Below, in pieces: positions 35,728 to 44,554 of a stretch of DNA of 64,000 bases. Source of the stretch: an uncultured Eubacteriales bacterium (GTDB lineage Bacteria; Bacillota; Clostridia; Christensenellales; Borkfalkiaceae); contig UQPN01000001.1 of the NCBI GenBank assembly GCA_900542935.1, forward strand, positions 62,001 to 126,000, in the 5' to 3' direction. The position numbers and the translations under genes were made by a program. The notes under the pieces are model-generated. The model was not told where the DNA came from and made no database searches. It saw only the letters and a program-made list of their open reading frames with translations. Every line of letters begins with the position of its first letter. The first letter of the stretch is position 1.

Positions 35728-36669
35728 ATGAAACAAAAACCATGCGAGCTGTTTTCAAACGCGAAAATCAATTTAACGCTTGATATCACGGGCACGGACG
35801 GCGGTTATCACACGCTTGATTCGCTCGCCGTGGAAATCGATCTCGGCAACGACATCGAGGCGGTAAAAACGCGCGACGGCGAAATTTCGATAGAATTCGT
35901 CGGCAGCGAATACGAGATTCCGTCCGTACCGGCAAACGAAACCAACGCATATAAGGCGGCGAAATTATTTGCCGAAACATTTCATACGGGCGGAGCGAAA
36001 ATCACCGTATATTCCGTCATTCCCGTCGGCGCGGGGCTGGGCAGCTCTTCGGCGGACGCGGCGGGCGTGCTCCGCGCGATGCGGCAGCTGTATCTCAAAG
36101 AAACCACGCCCGAAACCGAGGAAAAAATTTTAAAAATCGCCGACATGACGGGCAGCGATACGCGCATGATGTATCTCGGCGGCGCGGTGAGAATGAAAGG
36201 CAGGGGCGACGTCGCCGAATCGTTGCCGCTTCCGCCGTCCCGCGCAAAAGAAAAAAAAGGGCTGTTCTCCTTTTTCCGGAAAGAAGATAAACGTATGATG
36301 TATTTCCTGCTCATCTGCCCGCTTACTCCGGTTTCCACGCCGCAGTGTTTTTGCAAGTACGACGAACTTGAAAAAACATACCCGCCCCGCACGCAGGATG
36401 CGACGGAACGTTTTCTGAAAGGCGACGTGTACGGCTTGGGCAGGCTGATGAAAAACGATTTGCAGGAAGCGGCTTGCGCGCTTAATCCCGACGTAAAAAA
36501 CGCGCTGGAAGCGGCGCGGAAGCTGATGCCGATCGGCTTGACCATGACGGGTTCGGGCAGCACGGTGGTTGCGATGTTCGATACCGCCGAAAAACGCCGT
36601 TATGCCCTCGAACAGAGCCGCAAATGGCAGAATAATTACTGGGTAATCGATGCCGACAGCGTATTCTGA
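35728..36669 (+). CDS. ispE: 4-diphosphocytidyl-2-C-methyl-D-erythritol kinase (GHMP kinase)
   Basis: 313 residues with AAGGAGG upstream. IspE phosphorylates CDP-methylerythritol in the MEP route to isoprenoids. The substrate motif AKINLTLDITGTDGGYHTLDS is near the N-terminus (residues 12 onward), the GHMP ATP-binding loop is VIPVGAGLGSSSADAAGVLR, and motif 3 is GLTMTGSGSTVVAMFDT. A basic loop near residue 170 (SRAKEKKGLFSFFRKEDK) is longer than usual. The GAGLGSSSAD loop differs a little from the common AAGLAGGSAD, so another GHMP kinase is a minor alternative. Confidence 0.85.
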   Translation: MKQKPCELFSNAKINLTLDITGTDGGYHTLDSLAVEIDLGNDIEAVKTRDGEISIEFVGSEYEIPSVPANETNAYKAAKLFAETFHTGGAKITVYSVIPVGAGLGSSSADAAGVLRAMRQLYLKETTPETEEKILKIADMTGSDTRMMYLGGAVRMKGRGDVAESLPLPPSRAKEKKGLFSFFRKEDKRMMYFLLICPLTPVSTPQCFCKYDELEKTYPPRTQDATERFLKGDVYGLGRLMKNDLQEAACALNPDVKNALEAARKLMPIGLTMTGSGSTVVAMFDTAEKRRYALEQSRKWQNNYWVIDADSVF

Positions 36670-36726
36670 AAGTAAGCGTAACTTAAAAAACAATCCGCCC
36701 GGTTATCCGGGCAAAGGAGAGAAACC

Positions 36727-37761
36727 ATGGAAGAAAGAATCATCGACGACGAGTACGGCAGGGGAATCCGTCTGAAAAAGACGAAGAACGGCTACGTAGA
36801 CGCCACGGACGAGCTTGCGGAAGAAAAGAAAGCAAAGACGGGCGACGAAACGAAAAACGAACTCACGGACGAGATCGAGGACGAAATCGAAAACGAAATC
36901 GACGGCGAAGAAACGGAGGCGGAAGCCGCCGACGAGGTGCTGTTCGAATTTCCGGAAGAGGACGACGAAGAGCTTGCCGCCCTTTCCGCCGAGGACGCCG
37001 CCGCGCTGATAAAAAAACGCGAGGAAGAGCGGAAACAGCGGGAAGAAAAAGCGGAAAAGCTGTGCGCGGAGGGAGAAGCGCTGCTTGAAAAAGCCAAAGA
37101 GGAAACCGCCGAAACCGACGGGAACGGATGGAAAGCAGCGGCGGAAAAATTCGATGCCGCGCTGGTGGAAATCCCTTGTTATACGCGCGCGGCGCTCGGT
37201 TTCTGGCGCGCGAAAACGCGTTACGGCGAAGATTTGCAGCCGCTGTACGACGAATGGGCGGGCTACGGCTACGAAGATTTTGCGGCAACGTTCGGCGAAG
37301 AAAACGCCAAAATCCTGAAAGAGGAATGGCAGGCAAAAATCGGAACGGAAAAAACCCGTCTTGAAGAAGAAATCGCGCCGTTGAAAAAAGATTTCGAAGA
37401 AAAAACGGAAAAACGCCGCGCCGTGCTGAAAGAACGCACGTACGAAACGCGCAAAAAGTTTATTCCCGCGCTGTCCGTAGAAATCGCGCTGCTTGTGTTC
37501 ACCGTTGTTTTTGCGGCAAACATCTTTTCCCGCGCGGACGCCGTGTTCGTGTGGCTTACCGTCGCGGGGGGCGCCGCGTTCGTGCTGGCGTTGCCGTTTT
37601 TCTGCCTTGCTGCGTCGAAATTCGCGCACGCCGTATCCCTTTCCCGCGCAAACGAATCGAAGAGTTCCACGGAAGAGGGCAGAACGCTGGAAGCGCTTGA
37701 AGACGCGCTTACCTTCTTAACGGATATGTCCGCCCCCGCAGACGCCCCCGAAGAAGAATAA
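36727..37761 (+). CDS. Acidic coiled-coil protein with two C-terminal membrane helices
   Basis: 344 residues with AAAGGAGAG upstream, 57 bases after ispE. I do not recognise a family. Residues 25-100 are extremely rich in Asp and Glu, residues 100-245 are charged and helical with coiled-coil character (EEERKQREEKAEKLCAEGEA; EEIAPLKKDFEEKTEKRR), and two adjacent membrane helices follow near residues 248-268 and 276-298. The C-terminus is again acidic. A TPR-like element may be present around LEKAKEETAETDGNGWKAAA. The protein is probably anchored in the inner membrane with its large N-terminal part in the cytosol. Confidence 0.75.
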   Translation: MEERIIDDEYGRGIRLKKTKNGYVDATDELAEEKKAKTGDETKNELTDEIEDEIENEIDGEETEAEAADEVLFEFPEEDDEELAALSAEDAAALIKKREEERKQREEKAEKLCAEGEALLEKAKEETAETDGNGWKAAAEKFDAALVEIPCYTRAALGFWRAKTRYGEDLQPLYDEWAGYGYEDFAATFGEENAKILKEEWQAKIGTEKTRLEEEIAPLKKDFEEKTEKRRAVLKERTYETRKKFIPALSVEIALLVFTVVFAANIFSRADAVFVWLTVAGGAAFVLALPFFCLAASKFAHAVSLSRANESKSSTEEGRTLEALEDALTFLTDMSAPADAPEEE

Positions 37762-37805
37762 TCCTTGCCGTAGGCTTCCCCTTGTCGGACAAGCCTTGCC
37801 GTCTC

Positions 37806-37911
37806 CTTGCTTTCCCCTTCGGGCAGGCTTCGCCTGTCTCGTTATGCCGCCCGCAGTATTCCTGCTTTCCCCTTCGGGGAGAGTGGCGAGCGTATGCGAG
37901 CCGAGAGAGGA
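37806..37911 (+). repeat. 106-bp direct repeat, copy 1
   Basis: Begins CTTGCTTTCCCCTTCGGGC and ends with the GCGAGCGTATGCGAGC hairpin and CGAGAGAGGA. It matches 38260-38365 with only five differences. Each copy holds two CTTTCCCCTTCGGG units, so it is internally repetitive. Confidence 0.85.
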
Positions 37912-37947
37912 CAAAATTAGAATAATTTCCTTATTCTAAGGCTTTCC

Positions 37948-38061
37948 CTTGCCTGAAAAAATTCGGTGAACTTCATTTTTTCAGCAAAAATGTCAGCCTA
38001 TTTCATAGGCTTCCCCTCTTGCCTGAAAAAAATTCAGCGAACTTCATTTTTTCGGCAAAAA
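37948..38061 (+). repeat. Pair of 43-44-bp direct repeats
   Basis: The unit that starts CTTGCCTGAAAAAA and ends TTTTTTC(A/G)GCAAAAA is present at 37948-37990 and 38018-38061. Each unit is itself an inverted repeat (CTGAAAAAA with TTTTTTCAG in the first). Between them is a short hairpin GCCTA-TTTCA-TAGGC. Confidence 0.7.
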
Positions 38062-38085
38062 GGGTAATCCTTGCCTTCGTCAAGG

Positions 38086-38182
38086 CTTCCCCTTGGGGGG
38101 AAAGCTGTCAACGGAGTTGACTGATGAGGGGTGCAGCCTATTTTCGATTTTTCTCTGAGAGGCGAAAAGCGCGAAAAAAACT
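38086..38182 (+). repeat. Interspersed repeat element (copy B)
   Basis: The palindrome CTTCCCCTTGGGGGGAAAG (38086-38104) is followed by the hairpin GTCAAC-GGA-GTTGAC (38107-38121), ATGAGGGG (38124-38131), and a segment (38141-38182) shared with the start of the element at 29041. Together with the flanking direct repeats it fills the 680-bp gap between 37762 and 38442, where I see no gene. Confidence 0.75.
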
Positions 38183-38259
38183 GCGGTAGCGGGAGTCCTT
38201 GCCGAATTGCCGCTTGAAGGCAATCCCGGCAAGTAGAGTGGCGCGCCGCCCGCAGTCTT

Positions 38260-38365
38260 CTTGCTTTCCCCTTCGGGCAGGCTTCGCCTGTTTCGTTATG
38301 TCGCCCGCGGTTTTCTTGCTTTCCCCTTCGGGGAGAGTGGCGAGCGTATGCGAGCCGAGAGAGGA
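38260..38365 (+). repeat. 106-bp direct repeat, copy 2
   Basis: Second copy of the unit at 37806-37911, 454 bases downstream of the first, with five substitutions. It ends 78 bases before the ABC exporter start, so it lies in that gene's leader or promoter region. Confidence 0.85.
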
Positions 38366-38442
38366 TGAGAAGAAACGAAAAAAGACAAATTTAAAATTTT
38401 CGTCAATCAGAGCGATACAACCGAAGAAGTAAAAAAATCTGT

Positions 38443-40209
38443 ATGAAAAAATTATTCCCTTATTTCGGGGCGTATAAAAAGGAATGTTTTTTATCCCCCC
38501 TGTTCAAATTGTTCGAAGCCGTGTTCGAGCTTCTCGTGCCCGTCGTGGTGGCAAAAATCATCGACGTCGGGCTGGGCGAGCCTCTTGCGGGCGGCGGCTA
38601 CAACGCAAACACGGCGTATATCGTTAAAATGTCGCTGTTGCTTATCGGTCTCGGACTTATCGGGCTGGGCTGCGCCGTCGTCGCGCAGTATTTCGCGGCA
38701 AAAGCGGCTACCGGCGTTTCGTACGAATTGAGAAAAGCGTTGTTTTCCAAATTGCAGACGCTTTCTTATAAAGATTACGATCGTCTCGGCACGTCCGCCA
38801 TGCTCAACCGCATGACGGGCGACGTGCAGCAGTTTCAGACGGGCGTAAACATGTTTCTGCGCCTGTTTCTGCGTTCGCCTTTAATCGTGTTCGGCGCGAT
38901 GATTGCGGCGTTTTTAATCGATCCGCCGTCCGCATGGGTATTTGCGGCGGTTATCCCCGCGCTGTTCGTCGCGGTGGCGCTCATCATGGGCATCACCACT
39001 CCGCTGTACAGAAAAGCGCAGGAAAAATCGGATAAAGTGGTGCTTGCCGCGCGCGAAAATTTAACGGGCGTGCGCGTGGTGCGCGCTTTCTGCAAAGAGG
39101 AAGAGGAACGCAAAAATTTCCGCGAAAAAAACCTTGCCTTAACGAAAGGCAGAGAAAAGGCGGGCACTATCGGCGCGCTGATGAACCCGGTTACGTTCGT
39201 TCTCGTCAATCTCGCCGTCATTTTCCTTCTGAAAGTCGGCGCCATTCGCGTGGATAACGGTTCCCTTTCGCAGGGCAACGTCATCGCGCTGTACAACCTG
39301 ATGTCGCAGATTCTCGTGGAGCTTGTCAAATTCGCCAACCTCGTGGTTACGGTTACCAAAGCCGTGGCGTGCGGCGAGCGTATCGAGGGAGTCCTCGGCA
39401 TGCAGGGCGACCTTAAAAAAATCGACGAATCCGCGGCGGAAGCGCACACCGATAAGCCCGGCTATATCGTGTTCGATAACGTTACGCTGAAATACAACGA
39501 AAACGCCGCGCCCGCTATCAAAAACGCCTCGTTCACGGTAGAAAAGGGCGAAACGGTAGGCGTCATCGGCGGCACGGGCAGCGGCAAAACTTCGCTCGTA
39601 TCGCTGTTGCCGCATTTCTACGACGTTTCGGAAGGCGGCGTCTATCTCGGCGGCAAAAACGTAGCGGCGTACGCGCCCGAAGAACTGCGCGAAAAAATCG
39701 CCGTCGTGCCGCAGAAAGCGGTCTTGTTCAAAGGCACGGTGCGCAGCAATCTCGCCTGGGGAGATAAAGAAGCCGCTTTAAGCGACGATGCGGCATGGGC
39801 GGCGCTCAAATGCGCGCAGGCAGACGACGTGGTAAAACAAAAAGGCGGACTGGACGCCGTGGTGGAACAGGGCGGCGGCAACCTTTCGGGCGGGCAGAAA
39901 CAGCGTTTAAGCGTTGCCCGCGCCCTCATGAAAGACGCGGACGTCCTCATTCTCGACGACAGCTCGTCCGCGCTGGACTACGCCACGGAACGCGCGCTTT
40001 CCAACGCCGTCCGCGCGCGGCAGAAAGAGAAGAAGCAAACGGTATTCATCGTTTCTCAGCGCGCCTCGTCGCTGATTACGGCGGATAAAATTCTGGTGCT
40101 GGACGAAGGAGAAATCATCGGCGCGGGCACGCACGAAGAACTTTTGAAATCGTGCCCGGAATACAAGGAAATTTACGAATTCCAGTACGGAACGGAGGCG
40201 CAACGATGA
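38443..40209 (+). CDS. Heterodimeric ABC exporter, subunit with degenerate ATPase site
   Basis: 588 residues: six membrane helices (residues 1-310) fused to one ATPase domain. Walker A GGTGSGKTS and signature LSGGQKQRLSVARAL are intact. However, Walker B reads VLILDDSSSALD, with Asp where the catalytic Glu should be, and the H-loop is IVSQRASS with Gln in place of His. This pattern marks the non-catalytic partner of heterodimeric exporters such as TM287/288 and BmrCD. It overlaps the next gene by four bases (ATGA). Likely substrates are drugs, lipids or peptides, but none can be assigned. Confidence 0.93.
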   Translation: MKKLFPYFGAYKKECFLSPLFKLFEAVFELLVPVVVAKIIDVGLGEPLAGGGYNANTAYIVKMSLLLIGLGLIGLGCAVVAQYFAAKAATGVSYELRKALFSKLQTLSYKDYDRLGTSAMLNRMTGDVQQFQTGVNMFLRLFLRSPLIVFGAMIAAFLIDPPSAWVFAAVIPALFVAVALIMGITTPLYRKAQEKSDKVVLAARENLTGVRVVRAFCKEEEERKNFREKNLALTKGREKAGTIGALMNPVTFVLVNLAVIFLLKVGAIRVDNGSLSQGNVIALYNLMSQILVELVKFANLVVTVTKAVACGERIEGVLGMQGDLKKIDESAAEAHTDKPGYIVFDNVTLKYNENAAPAIKNASFTVEKGETVGVIGGTGSGKTSLVSLLPHFYDVSEGGVYLGGKNVAAYAPEELREKIAVVPQKAVLFKGTVRSNLAWGDKEAALSDDAAWAALKCAQADDVVKQKGGLDAVVEQGGGNLSGGQKQRLSVARALMKDADVLILDDSSSALDYATERALSNAVRARQKEKKQTVFIVSQRASSLITADKILVLDEGEIIGAGTHEELLKSCPEYKEIYEFQYGTEAQR

Positions 40210-41969
40210 AGAAGCATACGTTAAAAAGAATTCTTGCGCTCGTGGGCAAATATCCGTTCTCGCCCGTCGCGGTCATTCTGTTCGCCGCGGCGGAAGTGGC
40301 GGCTACCTTATACGTGCCCGTGCTGGTGGGCGACGGCGTGGATTTAATCGTAGGCAAAGGCAACGTTAATTTCGAAGAACTGAAAATCGTATTTTACAAA
40401 ATCGGCGTAGCGATATCCGTCGGTTTCGTCGCCAAATGGCTGGTGGGTATTTTCAACAACCGCCTCGCGTTCCGCACCGTGCAGGAAATCAGAAACAAGG
40501 CGTTCGATAAAATCAACGCCCTGCCCTTGAAATATCTCGATTCCCACCCCCACGGCGATACGCTTTCCCGCGTGGTAGCCGATGCCGACGAAGTGTCGGA
40601 CGGGCTCGTCATGGGCTTTACGCAGCTGTTCACGGGCGTGCTCACCATCGGCGGCACCATCGCCCTGATGCTTCTTACAAACTGGAAGATAGCGCTCGTC
40701 GTTATCTTCGTTACGCCGCTTTCTATTTTTACGTCGCGTTTCATTGCCAAACGCACGTATTCGTACTTCCGCGCGCAGACGATAGCAAGAAGCGAACAGG
40801 TATCGTTCACCGAAGAAGCGGTGAGCAATTTAAAAACGGCGCAGGCGTTCTGCCACGAAAAAGAAAACGAAGCGGATTTCGAAAAAAAGAACGCCGCTTA
40901 CAAATCCGCGGCAATGTCGGCAACGTTTTCCTCGTCGCTCGTCAACCCGCTTACCCGGTTCGTCAACAACGCCGTGTACGCCCTCGTTGTGCTGTTCGGC
41001 GCGCTGCAAATCGCAAAGGGCGGCTCCGGCGCGGCAGCCGCGGCGGGCGCGCTCACCGTGGGCGGACTTACCAAATTTCTGTCCTATGCAAATCAGTACA
41101 CAAAACCTTTCAACGAAATTTCCGGGGTAGTAACCGAACTTTCGGGCGCGTTCGTGTGCGCGGGCAGAATTTTCGAACTTTTGGACGAAGCGGAAGAAGC
41201 GCCCGATTCGTCGCTCGGCGATCTTATCGTAACCGAGGGCAAAGTGCGGCTTGAAAACGTCAGCTTCGCCTACACCGAGGGGCAGAAACTCATCGAAAAT
41301 CTGTCGCTCACGGCGGAGGGCGGCAAGCGCGTGGCAATCGTAGGCAGAACGGGCAGCGGCAAAACTACGCTCATTAACCTGTTAATGCGTTTTTACGACG
41401 TCAACGCGGGCGAAATCACGGTAGACGGCACAAAAATCCGCACCGTCAACCGCAAATCTCTCCGTTCCCGCTACGGCATGGTGTTGCAGGAAACGTTTTT
41501 AAAGACGGGCACGGTGCGCGAAAATTTAAAAATCGGTCGCGAATCCGCCACCGACGAAGAAATGATCGCCGCGGCGAAAGCCTGCCACGCGCACGGTTTC
41601 ATCTCGCGCCTGCCGCATGGCTACGATACGTACATCACCGAAGAAGTGAACCTTTCGGCGGGGCAGAAGCAGCTTTTGTGCATCGCGCGCATCATGCTTT
41701 CCCTTCCCGATATGCTCATTCTCGACGAAGCCACGTCCTCGGTGGATACCCGCACGGAACGCCGCATTTCCGATGCGTTCGATAAACTGATGAAAGGCAG
41801 AACGTGCTTTATCGTGGCGCACCGTCTTTCCACCATCAAAAACGCCGATATTATCCTCGTGATGGAGCAGGGCAACGTGGTGGAACAGGGCAATCACGAA
41901 ACGTTGCTTAAAAAGCGCGGCTATTATTACAACCTCTACACCAGCCAGTTCGCCACCCCCGAAAATTAG
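40206..41969 (+). CDS. Heterodimeric ABC exporter, catalytic subunit
   Basis: 587 residues from ATG 40206, chosen for the GGAGG site and overlap with the previous stop. Six membrane helices precede an ATPase domain with Walker A GRTGSGKTT, Walker B MLILDEATSSVDT (catalytic Glu present) and H-loop FIVAHRLST. Its signature is LSAGQKQ rather than LSGGQ. Since each ATP site combines Walker A/B of one subunit with the signature of the other, this variant pairs with the degenerate Walker B of the partner, giving one dead and one active site. A palindromic gap separates it from yqfC. Confidence 0.93.
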   Translation: MKKHTLKRILALVGKYPFSPVAVILFAAAEVAATLYVPVLVGDGVDLIVGKGNVNFEELKIVFYKIGVAISVGFVAKWLVGIFNNRLAFRTVQEIRNKAFDKINALPLKYLDSHPHGDTLSRVVADADEVSDGLVMGFTQLFTGVLTIGGTIALMLLTNWKIALVVIFVTPLSIFTSRFIAKRTYSYFRAQTIARSEQVSFTEEAVSNLKTAQAFCHEKENEADFEKKNAAYKSAAMSATFSSSLVNPLTRFVNNAVYALVVLFGALQIAKGGSGAAAAAGALTVGGLTKFLSYANQYTKPFNEISGVVTELSGAFVCAGRIFELLDEAEEAPDSSLGDLIVTEGKVRLENVSFAYTEGQKLIENLSLTAEGGKRVAIVGRTGSGKTTLINLLMRFYDVNAGEITVDGTKIRTVNRKSLRSRYGMVLQETFLKTGTVRENLKIGRESATDEEMIAAAKACHAHGFISRLPHGYDTYITEEVNLSAGQKQLLCIARIMLSLPDMLILDEATSSVDTRTERRISDAFDKLMKGRTCFIVAHRLSTIKNADIILVMEQGNVVEQGNHETLLKKRGYYYNLYTSQFATPEN

Positions 41970-42001
41970 TTTTTCTTTGATTGCCTTGGCGAGCTTCCCG
42001 C

Positions 42002-42030
42002 GCATACTCCGCGGTTTATGCGCATATATA
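42002..42030 (+). promoter_or_regulatory. Candidate sigma-E promoter of yqfC-yqfD
   Basis: GCATACT and CATATATA are 14 bases apart, matching six of seven -35 positions and the CATA core of the sigma-E -10. The homologues in B. subtilis are sigma-E controlled. The region is also part of an imperfect palindrome (GTTTATGC with GCATAAAC, flanked by CATACTCCGC and GGTGGAGTATG), so an alternative reading is a hairpin after the exporter genes. Confidence 0.45.
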
Positions 42031-42058
42031 TAGGCATAAACGGGCAAGGCGGTGGAGT

Positions 42059-42418
42059 ATGCGGCTATTTAACGAAATCGGCGGAAATCTTCTACGCAAC
42101 GTGGCGCCGAAAGGCAGATGTCTGTTTTTCACGGGCGGCGGCGGATATTTTCAGGGCGTAAAATCGTTCGACGGTTTTTCGCCGAAAACGGTAACGCTGC
42201 GTTTTTCCGGCGGCTCGCTGAAAGTTACGGGCGAAAATTTTTCCGTCGGCAAGTTTCAGAGCGGCGATTTCGAGCTTCTCGGCAGAATTTTCTCGATGGA
42301 ATATTTTACCGCCGCCGCGCCCGCAACGCCCGAAACGATAGTAAACGCCGCCGCGCCCGCAAACAAAGCCGCAACGCCCGAAATAGCGGCGCAAGCGGCA
42401 AAGGACGGCGGCAAATGA
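42059..42418 (+). CDS. yqfC: Sporulation protein YqfC (YabP family)
   Basis: 119 residues from ATG 42059. The core KTVTLRFSGGSLKVTGENFS, then DFELLGRIFSMEYF, fits the YabP/YqfC family of small beta-rich sporulation proteins. Beyond residue 80 there is an Ala/Pro/Lys-rich low-complexity tail not usual for YqfC. The ribosome site is AAGGCGG or the poorly spaced GGTGGAG. It overlaps yqfD by four bases and begins the conserved yqfC-to-recO block. A candidate sigma-E promoter lies just upstream. Confidence 0.78.
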   Translation: MRLFNEIGGNLLRNVAPKGRCLFFTGGGGYFQGVKSFDGFSPKTVTLRFSGGSLKVTGENFSVGKFQSGDFELLGRIFSMEYFTAAAPATPETIVNAAAPANKAATPEIAAQAAKDGGK

Positions 42419-43356
42419 ACGCGGCTCTGCTTTGGCACGGCGAAAAATTCCGGCTTCGCGGCAAAAATGCGGAAATCGCCTTAACGCGCCTGAAAAACGC
42501 AAAAATCGACCTGTACAACGTAAAAAAAACCGAAAAAGACGCCGTAACCTTCGAGGTAAAAGGCAAACAGGCGCGAAAAGTTTTTGCAATTTATCCGAAA
42601 ACGTGGTATAATAAAGCAGAGCGGGGCGGTTACGAAGCGATATCGCTCGGCGAAACGGGCGTCTTTCCGCGGCTGAAAGGCTTGCAGAAACGCGCCGGAT
42701 TGCTGGTCGGGGCGGCGGCGTTTCTTCTTATCACCGCGTTCGCCGATAATTTCGTGTTCGACGCGGTATACACGGGCGACGGCGCATTGTGCAGGCAGGC
42801 GCGGCGAATCGTCCGAGAAAGCGGCGTTACGGCGTTTTCCCGTTTCGCCGACGCGCAGGCGGAAGAAATTTCCGCAAAAATTCTTTCGCTCGACGGCGCA
42901 AGTTACGCTTCCGTGCAAAAGAAAGGCACGGTGCTGTACGTGGAAGCGCGCCGTTCCCCGTTTTCGGAAGCGGAACCGATGCCGGGCGACATGACGGCAA
43001 AGCACGCGGGCACGTTGCTGTCTCTCACCGTGCTTCGCGGCGAACGGGCGGCGCGGCCGGGCGCGAAAATCGTCGCCGGCACTCCGCTCGTGTACGCCTC
43101 GCTGCGTTCGGGCGAGGGCGAAAGCGAAAAATTCACGAAAATCACCGTAAGCGCCCGCGCGGAAATCGCCTGCACGTACGAAGCGGAAACGGAAGCGCAA
43201 ACGCAGGCGGAGGCGCTTGCCGTCGCAAAGTTCACTCTTGCCGGAACGGAAAAAACCGACGATTTTTTTATCGGAACGGCAAGCGCGGAACAAATCGGAA
43301 ACGGCAGATACCTCGTAAAAATTGCCTATACGGCAATCGAAACGCTCAATTATTAG
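42415..43356 (+). CDS. yqfD: Sporulation protein YqfD
   Basis: 313 residues starting inside the yqfC stop (ATGA). The N-terminal 90 residues are a soluble domain (ALTRLKNAKIDLYNVKKTEK), one membrane helix lies near residues 100-120 (AGLLVGAAAFLLITAFADNFV), and the rest is extracytoplasmic or intermembrane with FtsQ/POTRA-like text (VRESGVTAFSRFADAQAEEIS). YqfD of B. subtilis is somewhat longer but has the same plan and is made in the mother cell under sigma-E. Its exact role in sporulation is not known. Confidence 0.82.
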   Translation: MNAALLWHGEKFRLRGKNAEIALTRLKNAKIDLYNVKKTEKDAVTFEVKGKQARKVFAIYPKTWYNKAERGGYEAISLGETGVFPRLKGLQKRAGLLVGAAAFLLITAFADNFVFDAVYTGDGALCRQARRIVRESGVTAFSRFADAQAEEISAKILSLDGASYASVQKKGTVLYVEARRSPFSEAEPMPGDMTAKHAGTLLSLTVLRGERAARPGAKIVAGTPLVYASLRSGEGESEKFTKITVSARAEIACTYEAETEAQTQAEALAVAKFTLAGTEKTDDFFIGTASAEQIGNGRYLVKIAYTAIETLNY

Positions 43357-43471
43357 TCTTGCAAGAAAATATTCGCCTTGCATAAAAACGCGCCCGCCGC
43401 CGCAAAGCGGCGCCGCCCGGAGTAAAACAAACGAAACGGCGATTTACAACATCGGAGAAAAATCAAACGGA

Positions 43472-44554
43472 ATGAAAAGCGAAAAACGCACAACGGTATA
43501 TTTCGAAGCTTCCTCGGCGGACAGGCTTTGCGAACTTCTCGGCGCCTACGACGAAAATCTGAAAACGCTTTCGGCGGAGCTCGGCGTGGAAATTTCCGTC
43601 GCCGACGGCTTAACTTTGAAAATCAGCGGCGAAAAAGAGAACGTCGTCCTGTGCGAAAAAGCGCTGAAAGCGGCGGCGGGCGCGGCGGAAAAAGGCGAGC
43701 GGATCGACGAACGTCAGATTCTGTACTGTATCGAAACGGCAAAATCGGGCGAATCGGAAGAAACCGAAAAACTGTTCGACGGCGTCGTGGCAACCACCGC
43801 CACCGGTAAAAAAATCAAGTGCAAAACGCTGGGGCAGAAGCGTTACGCCGAAGCCATCGATAAAAATTCCGTCGTATTCGGCATCGGTCCCGCGGGCACG
43901 GGCAAAACGTATCTTGCCGTAGCCAAAGCGGTGGCGGCTTTCAAAGCGAAAAAGGCGGAAAAAATCATTCTCACCCGCCCCGCGGTGGAAGCGGGCGAAA
44001 ATCTCGGCTTTCTGCCCGGCGATCTGCAGGAAAAAGTCGATCCGTATCTCCGCCCCTTATACGACGCTCTGCAGGAAATGTTCGGCGCCGAACAGTACGA
44101 AAAACTGATGGAACGCGGCGTCATCGAAGTGGCTCCGCTTGCGTACATGCGCGGCAGAACCCTGTCTTCTGCGTTCATTATTTTAGACGAAGCGCAGAAC
44201 ACCACGCGCGAACAGATGAAAATGTTTTTAACGCGCATGGGCGAGGGCAGCAAAGCGGTGGTAACGGGCGACGCAACGCAGGTAGATCTGCCGCGCGGCA
44301 AATCCTGCGGGCTTACCCACGCCGCGAAAATTCTCAAAGACGTAGAAGGCGTGCAGGTGTGCATGCTTTCCGATAAAGACGTGGTGCGCCATCCGCTTGT
44401 CATGCGCATCGTAAAGGCTTACGAAAAAGACGAGGAGCGCGAAGAGGCGCTTGCGCGCGAACGCGAAGAAAAAAGACGCTCCGCCTTATCCGCGGCGCGC
44501 GGAGAAACTCTGCCCGAAGCGGACGGGCGGCACAAAGGAGAAAACGTGAAATGA
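43472..44554 (+). CDS. phoH: PhoH family ATPase
   Basis: 360 residues from ATG 43472, chosen because the upstream frame crosses a Pro/Arg-rich non-conserved stretch. The N-terminal 100 residues contain a KH-like fold. The ATPase core has Walker A GPAGTGKTYLAVAKAV, RPAVEAGENLGFLPGDLQEK, Walker B AFIILDEAQNTT and TGDATQVDLPRG. PhoH-like proteins are predicted RNA-linked ATPases and here stand next to ybeY, a common pairing. The C-terminus is a Glu/Arg-rich helix. Its stop overlaps the next start (ATGA). Confidence 0.93.
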   Translation: MKSEKRTTVYFEASSADRLCELLGAYDENLKTLSAELGVEISVADGLTLKISGEKENVVLCEKALKAAAGAAEKGERIDERQILYCIETAKSGESEETEKLFDGVVATTATGKKIKCKTLGQKRYAEAIDKNSVVFGIGPAGTGKTYLAVAKAVAAFKAKKAEKIILTRPAVEAGENLGFLPGDLQEKVDPYLRPLYDALQEMFGAEQYEKLMERGVIEVAPLAYMRGRTLSSAFIILDEAQNTTREQMKMFLTRMGEGSKAVVTGDATQVDLPRGKSCGLTHAAKILKDVEGVQVCMLSDKDVVRHPLVMRIVKAYEKDEEREEALAREREEKRRSALSAARGETLPEADGRHKGENVK

